DNA of 64,000 bases, from positions 2,582,855 through 2,646,854 of the forward strand of contig HE978651.1 of the NCBI GenBank assembly GCA_000285855.2. The letters are read 5' to 3'. The position numbers and the translations under genes were made by a program. Position 1 is the stretch's first letter, and the number at the start of each line of letters is the position of its first letter. The notes below the pieces were generated by a model, which saw only the letters and a list, made by a program, of their open reading frames with translations, did no database searches and was not told the origin of the DNA. This DNA comes from Ruminococcus sp. JC304. Its GTDB lineage: Bacteria > Bacillota > Clostridia > Lachnospirales > Lachnospiraceae. Positions 7,961-18,533 of the stretch are shown one piece after another.

Positions 7961-10900
7961 TTATTTTTCCTGCAATACAATCTCTTTCTGCAGGGTAAAG
8001 GAATAAATAATCTTTTCTTTTACTTTTTTCCCGGTCATCCTCTCCAGCGCCTGGGCATAATCCTCCAGCTGCACATGATACAGATCGATCAGCTTCTGTT
8101 CCTGCCCCCTTCTCACTCTGTCTGTTTTGTAATCTACCAGAACAATCTCACCGTCCTCTACAAAATATGCATCAATGATTCCCTGCACCAGTACTGTTTC
8201 CCCCTGCCACAAATCATCCAGCATAGCTGCGCTTCTCTGAATCACAAAGGGCTGCTCTCTGTAAAGCCTCCTCTGCACAGCCGCATTTTTCATCCTCTGT
8301 CCCAGTCCGGAATCTACAAATCTCCGAATATCTAAAATACGGATACAATCTCTTTCCTGCTCTGACAGTTTCTGGCTTTCCACCAGTCTCTCCAGCTGTT
8401 TCTTCAGCTGTCCGTCTGTTTCTACCTGCAAATAATCCAGACACTCCATTACCCGATGATAAGCAGTACCCCGGGCAGCTCCCCTGTATTCTTCACCGGA
8501 AGCTTTCATAAATCCGGGCACTGGCATCTCTGCCTCTGTTTCTGTATCCTCCGGCACCATCTGCAGAACCTCATTGTCCTGCCAGCCTCTCTTCTTTAAC
8601 TCGGATACACTGACCTTCACAGGAATATCTTCCAGGTATCGGAAGGGATATACATAGGAAAAACGTTCTTCGATCTCCTTTCTCACTTTTGCATCATAAA
8701 TCTGTTCCGGGTTCCAGTTTTTCAGTATTTCTTCCTGCATCTGGTTTCCTGTCTGAAGAAGGATCTCCTCCTCTGTCATCTGGCGAAGGGTGATCTTTCT
8801 TATGTTAAAATCCGCAGGGTCATCATAAAAACCTTCTACCCTGTGCATGGGCACACCGTATTCTCCAAACAGCTCTGTCATGGACCTGTGTCTGGCCAGG
8901 GCCGGCAGTACAAAATCCCAGTAATTTCTGGCCTTTAACCGTACTCCCAGCGGAAGCACCTGCCCCTCTTCCTCCAGAAATCCGGCCAGGGACGGAATAC
9001 GTTTATCCAGTTTTCCCACAGCTCCTGTAAGGATCAGTTTCTCTTTTGCCCTGGTCATAGCCACATACAGTACTCGCAGCTCCTCTCCCAGACTTTCCTT
9101 GAGAAGCTCTCTTCGTACCATCTGTTTATTCAGGGAGGACGCAATGATTCTTTTTTCCGGAAGTATTGCATCTGTCCCCAGTCCCAGCTCCGGATGGATC
9201 AGCAATCTGGCATTCAGATCCTGGAAATTAAACTGTTTTCCCATTCCTGCCGCAAACACCACAGGAAATTCCAATCCTTTGCTTTTATGAATGGTCATAA
9301 TTTCTACCGCTGTATTTCCTGCACCTGCCAGATTGACTTCTCCGTAATCCACTTCATAAGCCTGAAGCTGTTCAATATAGCGGACAAAATTAAACAACCC
9401 TCTATAGCTGGTCTTTTCATAGGCCATAGCCTTTTCCACCAGCATGGAGAGATTTGCATATCTCTGCTCTCCTCCCGGAAGTGCCCTGGCATAATTTCCA
9501 TAACCGGTTTCTTTCAATATAAAAAGGATCAGCTGGTGCACTGGGGTATAGGTTGCCATATTTCTTACCTTCTCCAGCAGTTCCAGAAATTTCTGCAGCT
9601 TTTCCATCAAAGGCTTCTCTGCAGCATCGTATCCTTCTTCCCGGCTTTTCACATATTGTTCTACACTGTCCCACAAAAGTCCCTGTGGATACAGAACCCT
9701 GATCTGGGCCAGTTCCTGGGAAGTGCATCCCACCATAGGCGAACGGAGCACTCCGGTAAGGGGGATATCCTGAAGGGGATTGTCACACACCTTCAGATAA
9801 TTCAGCACAGTAATGATTTCCAGAGCAGAGAAATATCCGGTTCTGGAAGTGCAGTACACAGGAATCCCCTGGGAAGCCAGTACCTCTCTGAAGGTTTCCG
9901 ACCATCCATATGCACTTCTCAGCAGAATTACAATATCCCCATACTCCACCGGCCTGTATTTCCCGGTTTTTTTGTCCACAATTTCTTCTCTGCCGACCAT
10001 TCCCTGAATCCTCTGGGCAATAGCCAGAGCCTCCAGCTCCTGTGCATTCTGGTCTCCTGCCTCTTCCTCCAGCTCTGCCCCGTCCTTCTCCACCAGAAGT
10101 ACCTCGGTTTTTACAAATTCCCGGGATCCCCCTGCCGGAAAATCAGCTCCCGGATAGAGAGCTGCGTCCTTGTCATAGGCGATTCCTCCCAGATTCTCTC
10201 CCATGATCTGCCGGAAAATGAAATTTACACTCTCCAGCACCTGTGCCCTGCTTCGGAAATTTTTGTGAAGATCAATCCTTTGCTCCTCTCCGTCCTCTAC
10301 AGAATAGCTTTTATATTTCTCCATAAACAGCTCCGGTCTGGCCAGACGGAATCTGTAAATACTCTGTTTCACATCTCCTACCATAAAGATGTTTTTCCTC
10401 TGATTTACCCATCCGGATACTGCTGTAGTCAGAAGCTCCTGAACCAAATTACTGTCCTGATATTCGTCCACCAGCACTTCCTCATATTTCTCCGAAAGCT
10501 CTATGGCAGCCTGGGACATCTGCATCTGTCCGTCCTCCTTTTTCATCAGGATCTTCAGTGCAAAATGCTCCATATCTGTGAAATCCAGAATATTTTTTTC
10601 ACGTTTAGCTTTGCCGAATCGCTCTGCAAACTGCCTTGTAAGTTCCACCAACATCTCCAGAGGCTCTCTGCTGCATTTAAGCATATCCAGAATTTCTTCC
10701 TCTGTCCCCTGGAAATATTTCTGTCCCAGCTCCCTGAGGATTTCCTTTTCCTCCTCACGCAGCTCCTTTATCCTTTGTTTCTTCTGCTCATCTGCCTCCG
10801 GCATCTTCTTTCCGCTTAATCTGGCAAAAGAAGGTTTCTCCAGGAGCTGTGCCAGAACATTATAATCTCTTTCTTCTGCAGTCTTCTTCAGCTTACGGAT

Positions 10901-11671
10901 AAAAAGGAGATCACTGTCCAGAGCTTCCCCGTACAGATTGGGACCGTCAGGAGCATCACAAAGCTTCCTTGCTTCTCTGGCCAGGTGCTCTGCAGTTTCC
11001 AGCTCGTCAACTGCAGCCTTCCACAAAAGCTTTATACATTTTGTTTCTCTCAGCTCTTCTGTAGTTTCGATTTTATAATCATCCAGACATGCATCCAGCC
11101 ACTCTTCCGGGAAAGGATTACTCATAGCCATCTCATACAGCTTCTGGATCATCCCTCCTAAAGCTTCATCATCCTTACCGGAAGCAAAACATTCTACAAA
11201 TTTCTCATACTTCTCCTGCTTTTCGCTGTAATAATCCTCCAGAAGCTTCCCTGTCACATCTTCACGCAAAAGCTTCAGTTCCCCCTCATCTGCAGTCCGA
11301 TAACCGGGATCCAGCCCTATGAGGTGAAAATAATTACGGATAATATATGCACAGAATCCGTCAATAGTTGTGATCTGAGCAGTATGAAGCAGGGTGGACT
11401 GTCTCTGTAAATGCTCATTGTCCGGATCCTCATAAAGGGCTGACTCAATAGCACTTGAAATTCTTTCCTTCATCTCACCTGCCGCTGCTCTGGTAAAGGT
11501 CATGATCAGAAGACGGTCAATATCCACCGGAGCCTCAGGATCTGTGATCTTGCTGAGAATCCTTTCCACCAGTACTGCAGTTTTACCGGAACCTGCCGCT
11601 GCGCTGACCAGAATATTTCTGTCCCTGAGGGAAATTACTTTCTGCTGTTCTTCGGTCCATTTTACTCCCAT
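7961..11671 (-). CDS. addA: ATP-dependent helicase/nuclease subunit A
   Basis: A 1236-residue AddA, the motor subunit of the AddAB helicase-nuclease. AddAB resects double-strand breaks up to a Chi site for RecA-dependent repair. The Walker A motif is near the N-terminus (SAAAGSGKTAVLVERI), the Walker B region is VLVDEYQDSN, and a UvrD-type motif is IMTIHKSKGLEFPVVF. The C-terminal RecB-like nuclease motif is IVLVDYKTDRV. The length is normal for Firmicutes. The start overlaps the addB stop (TGATG), so the two subunits are translationally coupled. Confidence 0.97.
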   Translation of the reverse strand: MGVKWTEEQQKVISLRDRNILVSAAAGSGKTAVLVERILSKITDPEAPVDIDRLLIMTFTRAAAGEMKERISSAIESALYEDPDNEHLQRQSTLLHTAQITTIDGFCAYIIRNYFHLIGLDPGYRTADEGELKLLREDVTGKLLEDYYSEKQEKYEKFVECFASGKDDEALGGMIQKLYEMAMSNPFPEEWLDACLDDYKIETTEELRETKCIKLLWKAAVDELETAEHLAREARKLCDAPDGPNLYGEALDSDLLFIRKLKKTAEERDYNVLAQLLEKPSFARLSGKKMPEADEQKKQRIKELREEEKEILRELGQKYFQGTEEEILDMLKCSREPLEMLVELTRQFAERFGKAKREKNILDFTDMEHFALKILMKKEDGQMQMSQAAIELSEKYEEVLVDEYQDSNLVQELLTTAVSGWVNQRKNIFMVGDVKQSIYRFRLARPELFMEKYKSYSVEDGEEQRIDLHKNFRSRAQVLESVNFIFRQIMGENLGGIAYDKDAALYPGADFPAGGSREFVKTEVLLVEKDGAELEEEAGDQNAQELEALAIAQRIQGMVGREEIVDKKTGKYRPVEYGDIVILLRSAYGWSETFREVLASQGIPVYCTSRTGYFSALEIITVLNYLKVCDNPLQDIPLTGVLRSPMVGCTSQELAQIRVLYPQGLLWDSVEQYVKSREEGYDAAEKPLMEKLQKFLELLEKVRNMATYTPVHQLILFILKETGYGNYARALPGGEQRYANLSMLVEKAMAYEKTSYRGLFNFVRYIEQLQAYEVDYGEVNLAGAGNTAVEIMTIHKSKGLEFPVVFAAGMGKQFNFQDLNARLLIHPELGLGTDAILPEKRIIASSLNKQMVRRELLKESLGEELRVLYVAMTRAKEKLILTGAVGKLDKRIPSLAGFLEEEGQVLPLGVRLKARNYWDFVLPALARHRSMTELFGEYGVPMHRVEGFYDDPADFNIRKITLRQMTEEEILLQTGNQMQEEILKNWNPEQIYDAKVRKEIEERFSYVYPFRYLEDIPVKVSVSELKKRGWQDNEVLQMVPEDTETEAEMPVPGFMKASGEEYRGAARGTAYHRVMECLDYLQVETDGQLKKQLERLVESQKLSEQERDCIRILDIRRFVDSGLGQRMKNAAVQRRLYREQPFVIQRSAAMLDDLWQGETVLVQGIIDAYFVEDGEIVLVDYKTDRVRRGQEQKLIDLYHVQLEDYAQALERMTGKKVKEKIIYSFTLQKEIVLQEK

Positions 11672-14600
11672 CAGTTCTCTCCCTCCTCTTCTGCAAATAT
11701 CTGCCAGAGTTCATCATCTGTAAAATTCTTCAGTCTCCTGAATTCATATCCGGCAATCTTACGGTCAAACCCACATACGGAAATATAAGGACAGTAAGTA
11801 CATGCATTTCTGTTTCCCAGCTCATAAGGAGCGATCTGGGCATCTCCTCTTAGAATATCCGTCCTGATTTCATGAATTTTCTTTTTCACATAGTTTCCCA
11901 GCATCTGAAACTGCTTTCTGTCTGCCACAGAAGAATTACTGTAGAAGCCTCCGTCCTTTTTAAATGCTACAGGAATGGAAGACAGAGTCTGATCCATTTT
12001 CCGGATCATTTCCGGATCCTTCTGTACCAGACCGTTCATTTTTAATTCCTTCATAATTCCCTGGCTGACTTTCTCCACATCAGCATCTATTTTCTCCTTG
12101 ATCATGGGATCCTTAATATTATAGTAAAATACACCTGCCGGGAGGATTTCCTTGTCCGGAAATTTCTTCTGTTCCACCTGCAGAGCTCCATCCAGGTAGA
12201 TCATCAGCTGCAGCTGCAGACCATGATACAGACACACCAGGTCAAAGGATGTATTCCCGGTCTTGTAATCAATGACCTTCACATATACCTTATCCTGATC
12301 CTCCATAATATCTACACGGTCAATCCTGCCACCTCCAAAGATTACCTCAAAGCCTTCCGGCTGAAAATCCCCGTTCTGGAGCTGCTTCTGCAGAGCCCAT
12401 ACAGTTCTCTGCAGGATTCGTCTGGTACGTTCTATCATATATTCATTTCTGGCATTACTTTTCAACACTGTATTTCCATAATCTGCTACGATCTCATTCA
12501 GACACTGATCTGCAATCTGCTCACGCTGCTCATCTGTAAGCTCCGCCCAGTTTAGTCCCATTTTGTGTACACACACTGCAAAATTTTCCAGTGCCTGATG
12601 CATCACATTTCCCATATCCATTGCCCTGAATTCATATTCTGTTCTCTCCGCCAGCCTTAGGCCATACTGGAGAAAATGAGCAAATGCACAGGCCGAAAAC
12701 CGTTCCAGCCTGGTGGCACTATAAGGAGAAATTTCTCCATAAAGAGCTTTGGCCACACTCTGGCTGATCTTATCTACAGGCTTTCGCATAAAAGCAGCCT
12801 GTACCAGATTCTGTACTATGTTTTTGTATTCCGGCTGGCGGAGATACCAGCTGTAAAGTTCCTGGAATATGCAATCATCACTGCATCCTGTTTCCTGTAT
12901 TTTAGCTGTTTCCTGTACCAGCTTATCCAGGAAAAGCTCCAGTCCTGTCTCCGGAATCTCCGGAATACAGGCTTCCCGGGTATCCTGGATTCTCTCTGTC
13001 TCCAAATCCGGAAAAAGTCCCCGGATGCTTCCAATAAGATAAGCCGGACTGATACCCTCTCCCGCTCCATTGGTCTCACTATAGGAAAGCACCAGCTGCC
13101 TGGAGGGCTTGGTCAGATTCAGATACAGATAGAATCTCTGCATATTCATCAGCTCCTTTGGCCCGGGTGCCAGCTCCATCCCCTGTTCTCCCAGGAAATC
13201 CCGGTCCACCTCTGACAGGATTCCTCCCGACTGTGTATTTTGGGGAATATTCCCCTCATTCATTCCAACAAAAAACAGTACTTTAATATCCTTCAGTCTG
13301 GATCTCTCCATATCTCCTACCATTACCTGATCCATACTTGGGGGGATCAGGCCTACCTCGGCCTGGGTAAGCCCTGTCTCCAGAAGCTGTCTGAACTCCT
13401 GTCTGCTCACCGTCTCTTCTCCCAGTATTTCCACCATTTTATCCAGCAGGTCTATCACAATACCATAAATCTGGCTGTATTCTTTTTCCAGAGCCTTCTC
13501 CCCCAGCTTTTTAAACTGCTCTTCCTGGAGCTTCAGCTTCTGCCATACCTGGCTTTTCACAATAAAAGCATAGAGGATCCTGCAATATTCCTCCACCCTC
13601 TTTTTTCCCGGACCAAAGCCCTCTGCCAGCTCTCCGATCTCTTCCAGAAAGATTTCCCTGATCTCATTCATCTGCAGGATTTGTCCGGGATCCATTCCTC
13701 TATATACCCTGGTCCATTTATGGGACCATTTTTCATATCCTCGGATTCCTAAAGCCAGCACATAATTTTCCAGCTGATCTGTCTGCTCTCTGGTAACTGC
13801 TGACATACCACAGCGCAGATAGCGGAACACACTTTCATAGGGAAAGCCCTGGACTACCATTTCCATGGCAGCCCGAAGGTATTCCACAAAAGGATTCATC
13901 AGTACAGAATGCTTCTCATCAATAAAAAAGGGGATTTCTCCAGCCTCAAAGGCCTGTGAAGCCACTCTTCCATACTCTTCCAGATTCCCTGTGATCACAG
14001 CCATTTCCCCATATCTGATTCCTTTTGTCCTCACCAGATATGCCATTCTTCTGGCAACCTCATTCATCTCTGCCAACGGCGATGGCGCAGAGAACAGCTG
14101 CAATTCCTTCTGTTCTCCCTCCCAGACCTTCTTATGATACCGGAAAATATGGTTTTCCAGGAAACGAAGGGCTCCGGCTCCGGCAAATCTGGATTTCTCA
14201 GAAGGCTTCAGATATATAGGATCTTCCAGATCCTTTGTAAGCCCGGCCAGAGCATGGATCATCTTTTTACTCATATAGAAAAGCTGATAGGGCTTCCCCA
14301 CAGAATAAATATCCTCTTTCTCATCCATTGTCACTGTCACGGAAACTTTTCTGGTCAGCAGAAGCAGCTCCCGTATTACATTGATCTGGATGGGAGTAAA
14401 ACCGGTAAATCCGTCAAAAAGAATTTCCGCGCCCTTTATTTTCTCCGAAAACGGAAGTACTTTTAAAAGGACATCCATAACCTCTTCCCCTGTCATATAA
14501 TGTCCCTTCAGAAATTCAGAAAATGCCCGATACAGCACCGTTACATCCTGAAGCTTCATGGAAAGCAATGTCTGAGCTCCCGCTTTCTCCTTCATTTCCT

Positions 14601-15018
14601 CCAGATTCTCTTCCTTGATATCATACTGCATAAATTCTGACAGAAGAGATTTCATTTCGTCCAGATATCCCGGCTTGTTCATCTGGCTTCCCAGATAGAC
14701 AAGCTCTCTCCTGTGCTGCTGGACCATTTTCTGCAGAACCATGCTCTTGCCTGTATCTTCCAGGATTTTTTTATTATCGCCCCCCGTCTCTTCAAAAATC
14801 CGATAGGCAAGACGCTGGAAACTGAGAATATCAATATTCAGGATTCCCTTTCCCGGGTGCATCTCCACCAATGTTTTCTGGGTCTGCATGGTGAACTGCT
14901 CCGGGACAATAATATAGTAATTTCTCTCCGGATGTTCCATGGACTTCCGGATCACTCTCTCATATGCAAAATAAGACTTTCCGGCACCGGAACTGCCGAT
15001 AATAAACTGTAATGACAT
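11671..15018 (-). CDS. addB: ATP-dependent helicase/nuclease subunit B
   Basis: A 1115-residue AddB subunit. It has an N-terminal Walker A motif (FIIGSSGAGKSYFAYERV) and a C-terminal nuclease motif (KVIDYKTGNTSFDL). Four cysteines expected to hold an iron-sulfur cluster are present: one in RFSACAFAHF and three in ACTYCPYISVCGFD. It works with AddA in double-strand break resection. It is the first gene of the addBA operon, with AAGGAGAG ahead of the ATG. Confidence 0.97.
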   Translation of the reverse strand: MSLQFIIGSSGAGKSYFAYERVIRKSMEHPERNYYIIVPEQFTMQTQKTLVEMHPGKGILNIDILSFQRLAYRIFEETGGDNKKILEDTGKSMVLQKMVQQHRRELVYLGSQMNKPGYLDEMKSLLSEFMQYDIKEENLEEMKEKAGAQTLLSMKLQDVTVLYRAFSEFLKGHYMTGEEVMDVLLKVLPFSEKIKGAEILFDGFTGFTPIQINVIRELLLLTRKVSVTVTMDEKEDIYSVGKPYQLFYMSKKMIHALAGLTKDLEDPIYLKPSEKSRFAGAGALRFLENHIFRYHKKVWEGEQKELQLFSAPSPLAEMNEVARRMAYLVRTKGIRYGEMAVITGNLEEYGRVASQAFEAGEIPFFIDEKHSVLMNPFVEYLRAAMEMVVQGFPYESVFRYLRCGMSAVTREQTDQLENYVLALGIRGYEKWSHKWTRVYRGMDPGQILQMNEIREIFLEEIGELAEGFGPGKKRVEEYCRILYAFIVKSQVWQKLKLQEEQFKKLGEKALEKEYSQIYGIVIDLLDKMVEILGEETVSRQEFRQLLETGLTQAEVGLIPPSMDQVMVGDMERSRLKDIKVLFFVGMNEGNIPQNTQSGGILSEVDRDFLGEQGMELAPGPKELMNMQRFYLYLNLTKPSRQLVLSYSETNGAGEGISPAYLIGSIRGLFPDLETERIQDTREACIPEIPETGLELFLDKLVQETAKIQETGCSDDCIFQELYSWYLRQPEYKNIVQNLVQAAFMRKPVDKISQSVAKALYGEISPYSATRLERFSACAFAHFLQYGLRLAERTEYEFRAMDMGNVMHQALENFAVCVHKMGLNWAELTDEQREQIADQCLNEIVADYGNTVLKSNARNEYMIERTRRILQRTVWALQKQLQNGDFQPEGFEVIFGGGRIDRVDIMEDQDKVYVKVIDYKTGNTSFDLVCLYHGLQLQLMIYLDGALQVEQKKFPDKEILPAGVFYYNIKDPMIKEKIDADVEKVSQGIMKELKMNGLVQKDPEMIRKMDQTLSSIPVAFKKDGGFYSNSSVADRKQFQMLGNYVKKKIHEIRTDILRGDAQIAPYELGNRNACTYCPYISVCGFDRKIAGYEFRRLKNFTDDELWQIFAEEEGEN

Positions 15019-15122
15019 TCTTCTCTCCTTACTGTCAGTTGCTCAACATTCATGATCCCAGTATATCATAATTTAAGCACTTCTGTAATAGAATATACAA
15101 AACCATCCAGGAGGCGTGTACC

Positions 15123-15560
15123 ATGAGTGCAAAAACCAAAATCATAGTCCTACATATGAAGGAAGTTATATATACCGGCATTTTTCTCCTTCTTGCAGTC
15201 ATACTGGGAATTGTACTTTTCTTTATGTTCGGTCCTGTACAGAGGCAGCACTCTGCCGGTACTTCTCTCGACCGGTATAAACCGGGAATTTATACTTCCT
15301 CCATTGAATTAAACAGCAACACCTTTGACTTGGAAGTATCCGTAGATGCAGAAAAAATCCGCAATATCCGTCTGGTAAACCTAAGTGAAAGCACTTCCGC
15401 CATGTTTCCTCTCATGGAGCCGGCTCTGGAATCTCTTTCCAGTCAGATTTATTCCTCACAATCACTGGAAAACCTGAAGTACCCCCAGGATCAGAAATAT
15501 ACCTCCCTGGTACTTCTGAATGCCATTGAAGATGCTTTAAAAAAAGCGGAGAACAACTGA
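15123..15560 (+). CDS. Membrane-anchored FMN_bind-like protein
   Basis: A 145-residue protein with one N-terminal membrane helix (about residues 15-35, GIFLLLAVILGIVLFFMF) and an extracellular domain. The domain follows the layout of FMN_bind domains: YKPGIYTSSIEL, a central VSVDAEKIRNIRLVNLSES strand pair, and a C-terminal KYTSLVLLNAIEDALKKA helix. The SGATxTS flavinylation motif of that family is not preserved, so covalent FMN attachment is unlikely. The gene is monocistronic, divergent from addB, and has AGGAGG before the ATG. The family assignment is tentative. Confidence 0.65.
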   Translation: MSAKTKIIVLHMKEVIYTGIFLLLAVILGIVLFFMFGPVQRQHSAGTSLDRYKPGIYTSSIELNSNTFDLEVSVDAEKIRNIRLVNLSESTSAMFPLMEPALESLSSQIYSSQSLENLKYPQDQKYTSLVLLNAIEDALKKAENN

Positions 15561-15576
15561 CCTGTTCTCCGCTTTT
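15542..15576. terminator. Bidirectional terminator
   Basis: AAAAGCGGAGAACA pairs with TGTTCTCCGCTTTT around a short loop containing the stop codon of the upstream gene. It can serve both this gene and the convergent NAD synthase gene. Confidence 0.8.
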
Positions 15577-15595
15577 GCTACTTGCTCATAACCGA

Positions 15596-17530
15596 TTAAA
15601 TCTCAATCTTTAATTCTTCTTTCATCCTGTCAAGCTGCTCCATCCACATGGATGCGCTGGAATCACTGGACATTCTCAGATCTCCTCTGGGAGAAACCGC
15701 TACACTTCCCACTTTTGGGCCATCCGGCAGACAGGAACGCTTAAACTGCTGGGCAAAGAAACGCCAGCAGAAGGTGCGAAGCCATTTATAAATGGTCTCT
15801 TTGCTGTAAACACCCTCAAAGGTCCTGCAGGCCAGTCTGTATATTTTCTCCGGATCAAATCCGGCACGCAGCATATAATACAGATAAAAATCATGAAGCT
15901 CATAAGGCCCTACCAGATCCTCTGTTTTCTGGGCAATTTCTCCATCCTTTGGAGGCAGAAGTTCCGGACTTACAGGAGTATCCAGAATATCCATCAGAAC
16001 CTCTGTCAGCTTCTGATCTCCACAGGTATCTGCATAATAATGTACCAGATGGCGTACCAAGGTCTTTGGCACAGAAGCGTTCACTCCATACATGGACATA
16101 TGATCCCCATTGTAGGTAGCCCATCCCAGGGCCAGCTCTGACAGATCGCCGGTTCCTACCAGAAGTGAACCATCCTGATTGGCGCTGTCCATAAGAATCT
16201 GTGTACGTTCCCTGGCCTGACTGTTTTCATAAGTAACATCATGGACAGAGGGGTCATGAGAAATATCTCTGAAATGTACATTTACAGCCTCTTTAATATT
16301 GATCTCACTTAAGGTTGCACCAAGGCATTCACTTAATTTGCAGGCATTTTGATAAGTTCTGTCAGTTGTACCAAAACATGGCATGGTAATACAATGGATA
16401 TCTTTTCTGTCTGCGCCTGACAAATCAAAGGCTCTGGCAATTACCAGAAGAGCCAGTGTGGAATCCAGACCTCCGGAAAGTCCCACGGTTGCTTTATGGC
16501 AATGAATATGATCCAGGCGTTTCTTCAATCCCATGGCCTGAATATTCAGGATTTCATCACATCGCAGATCCCTCTCTGACTTTTGGGAAGGCACAAAAGG
16601 ATATCTGGAATACTGTCTGGTAAGCTTTGTCTCCTCCATCTTGAGATGAAAAGGAATTCTCAGATGATCACTGTCCTCGCAGGACTGCCAGGTGGTCAGT
16701 CTTTTTCTCTCATCATTCAGTCTCTGAACATCAATCTCACTGTATACAATTCCGTTTTTAAACCGCTCTCCCTCTGCCAGGATCGAGCCATTCTCTGCGA
16801 TCATATTCTGGCCGCCGAATACCAGATCCTGAGTGGATTCTCCTTCACCGGCATTGGCATACACATAGCCGCACACCAGTCTGGCTGACTGTCCTGATAC
16901 CAGGCTCCTGCGATAGCTGTCCTTGCCAACCATCTCATTACTTGCAGATAAATTCACGATCAGATTTGCGCCGGCCTGGGCATGGATCACGCTTGGCGGC
17001 ATATTAACCCAGAGATCTTCACAGATTTCTGCTGCCACAATAAGCTCCTGCAATTCTTCACACACAAACAGAAGATTTGTTCCAAATGGAATTTTTTTCC
17101 CGTTAATACTCATAAACTCCAGACATCCCAGTCCTGATACGAAATGTCTCTGCTCATAAAACTCTCCATAATTCGGCAGATATGACTTGGGTACCAATCC
17201 CAGAATTTCCCCTCTGTTAAGCACAGCTGCTGCATTATAAAGCTTTCCTTTATTTCTCACCGGCACTCCCAGAAAGATCAGTGCATCCACATCTGCAGTC
17301 GCAGCTGCAATTCTCATCAAAGTTTCCCATGCACTGTCCAGAAGGCGTCGCTGCAAAAACAGATCCTGGCAGGTATACCCTGTGATGCAAAGCTCCGGGA
17401 AGACCATAACCTTCGTATGCTCCTTTTCCATTTCACGGATCAGACGGATAATTTCCTCTCCGTTTGCCCTGCAGTCTGCCACTGTGATATACGGTGTTGC
17501 TGCTGCTGTTTTAATATAACCGTGTCTCAT
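15596..17530 (-). CDS. nadE: Glutamine-dependent NAD(+) synthase
   Basis: A 644-residue two-domain NAD synthase. It makes NAD from nicotinate adenine dinucleotide, ATP and glutamine-derived ammonia. The N-terminal nitrilase-type glutaminase shows Glu46 in FPELCITGY and the catalytic cysteine in EICEDLWVN. The C-terminal synthetase shows the ATP pyrophosphatase loop GLSGGLDSTLALLV. Full length for the glutamine-dependent form. The ATG at 17530 has GAGGT in front. Its product is the co-substrate of the sirtuins encoded further right, but there is no operon link. Confidence 0.95.
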   Translation of the reverse strand: MRHGYIKTAAATPYITVADCRANGEEIIRLIREMEKEHTKVMVFPELCITGYTCQDLFLQRRLLDSAWETLMRIAAATADVDALIFLGVPVRNKGKLYNAAAVLNRGEILGLVPKSYLPNYGEFYEQRHFVSGLGCLEFMSINGKKIPFGTNLLFVCEELQELIVAAEICEDLWVNMPPSVIHAQAGANLIVNLSASNEMVGKDSYRRSLVSGQSARLVCGYVYANAGEGESTQDLVFGGQNMIAENGSILAEGERFKNGIVYSEIDVQRLNDERKRLTTWQSCEDSDHLRIPFHLKMEETKLTRQYSRYPFVPSQKSERDLRCDEILNIQAMGLKKRLDHIHCHKATVGLSGGLDSTLALLVIARAFDLSGADRKDIHCITMPCFGTTDRTYQNACKLSECLGATLSEINIKEAVNVHFRDISHDPSVHDVTYENSQARERTQILMDSANQDGSLLVGTGDLSELALGWATYNGDHMSMYGVNASVPKTLVRHLVHYYADTCGDQKLTEVLMDILDTPVSPELLPPKDGEIAQKTEDLVGPYELHDFYLYYMLRAGFDPEKIYRLACRTFEGVYSKETIYKWLRTFCWRFFAQQFKRSCLPDGPKVGSVAVSPRGDLRMSSDSSASMWMEQLDRMKEELKIEI

Positions 17531-17586
17531 TTTCTACCTCTTTTCTGACTCTTTCCCTTCCGGTATCTCTTATTTCTGTAAAACAA

Positions 17587-18465
17587 TTATTTACATTTAC
17601 GCAGGATTTCCTTCAGCTCTTCCACTGAAAATTCATAGTTTTTATTACAGAAATGACAGTTCATTTCAATGGGCTTTCCTTCCTGTATCATCTCATTTAA
17701 CTCCTTACGGCCAATACTGATCAGTGCCCTCTCTACTCTCTCCCTGCTGCAGTTACAGTAAAACTCTGTGGGAATCTTGTCATTGATCTCCATATCAAAA
17801 CCATCCAGAACCTTTTCCAGCAGACTTTCCGGAGTATGTCCCTCTTCCAGCAGATCTGTAACAGAATTAATTTTCTTTATATTCTCTTCCAGCCTGGAGA
17901 TTGTGCTTTCCTCTGCAAAAGGCATCAGCTGAACGATAAATCCACCTGCCTGGCGAACTGTATTATCCTTATTCATCAGCACACCCAGACCTACTGCTGA
18001 CGGAACCTGCTCACTTGTTGCAAAATAATAGGTCAGGTCCTCCGCAATCTCACTGGTCTGAAGTACAACCTGTCCCACATATGGTTCCTTCAGTCCCATA
18101 TCCTTGATAACATTCATAAATCCAACGCCTACAGCTCCTGCCACATCCAATTTTCCCTTACTGTTTGCCGGAATACATACATCCGGATTTCCTACATATC
18201 CCTTCACTCTTCCGCGAGAATCTGCAGTTACTGTAATTCCCTCCAACGGTCCGCCGGCTTTGATCTGGAGAGTCAGGATATCCTTATCCCCTTTCATCAT
18301 CACTCCCATCATAGCTCCCGCTGTAAGCAGACGTCCCAGTGCTGCTGTAGCAACCGGACTTGTATTGTGATCCTGTCTTGCTGTCTCCACTGTTTCTGTA
18401 GTTACTGCTGCAAATGCACGGATCTGATCATTTGCTGCAATTGCTCTTATAATATAATCATTCAT
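17587..18465 (-). CDS. hslO: Redox-regulated chaperone Hsp33
   Basis: A 292-residue Hsp33, a holdase chaperone switched on by oxidation and unfolding. The C-terminal zinc site is complete: Cys237-x-Cys239 (YCNCSRERV) and Cys270-xx-Cys273 (NCHFCNK). The N-terminal domain has the expected GRLLTAGAMMGVMMKGD segment. It is upstream of nadE on the same strand, with a gap of 56 bases, and may be co-transcribed. Confidence 0.96.
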   Translation of the reverse strand: MNDYIIRAIAANDQIRAFAAVTTETVETARQDHNTSPVATAALGRLLTAGAMMGVMMKGDKDILTLQIKAGGPLEGITVTADSRGRVKGYVGNPDVCIPANSKGKLDVAGAVGVGFMNVIKDMGLKEPYVGQVVLQTSEIAEDLTYYFATSEQVPSAVGLGVLMNKDNTVRQAGGFIVQLMPFAEESTISRLEENIKKINSVTDLLEEGHTPESLLEKVLDGFDMEINDKIPTEFYCNCSRERVERALISIGRKELNEMIQEGKPIEMNCHFCNKNYEFSVEELKEILRKCK

Positions 18466-18533
18466 TTATCTGTTGCTCCCATTCCATTACTATATTTTAT
18501 GTTTGTTGCTTTCTATTTTATTTCCTGCAGAAT

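Noticed and set aside
9194-10819. Open frame of 541 codons on the + strand
   Set aside because: It is antisense to addA, has no ribosome binding site or family motifs, and its composition (many His, Leu, Ser, Phe, Cys) is that of a reversed coding strand.
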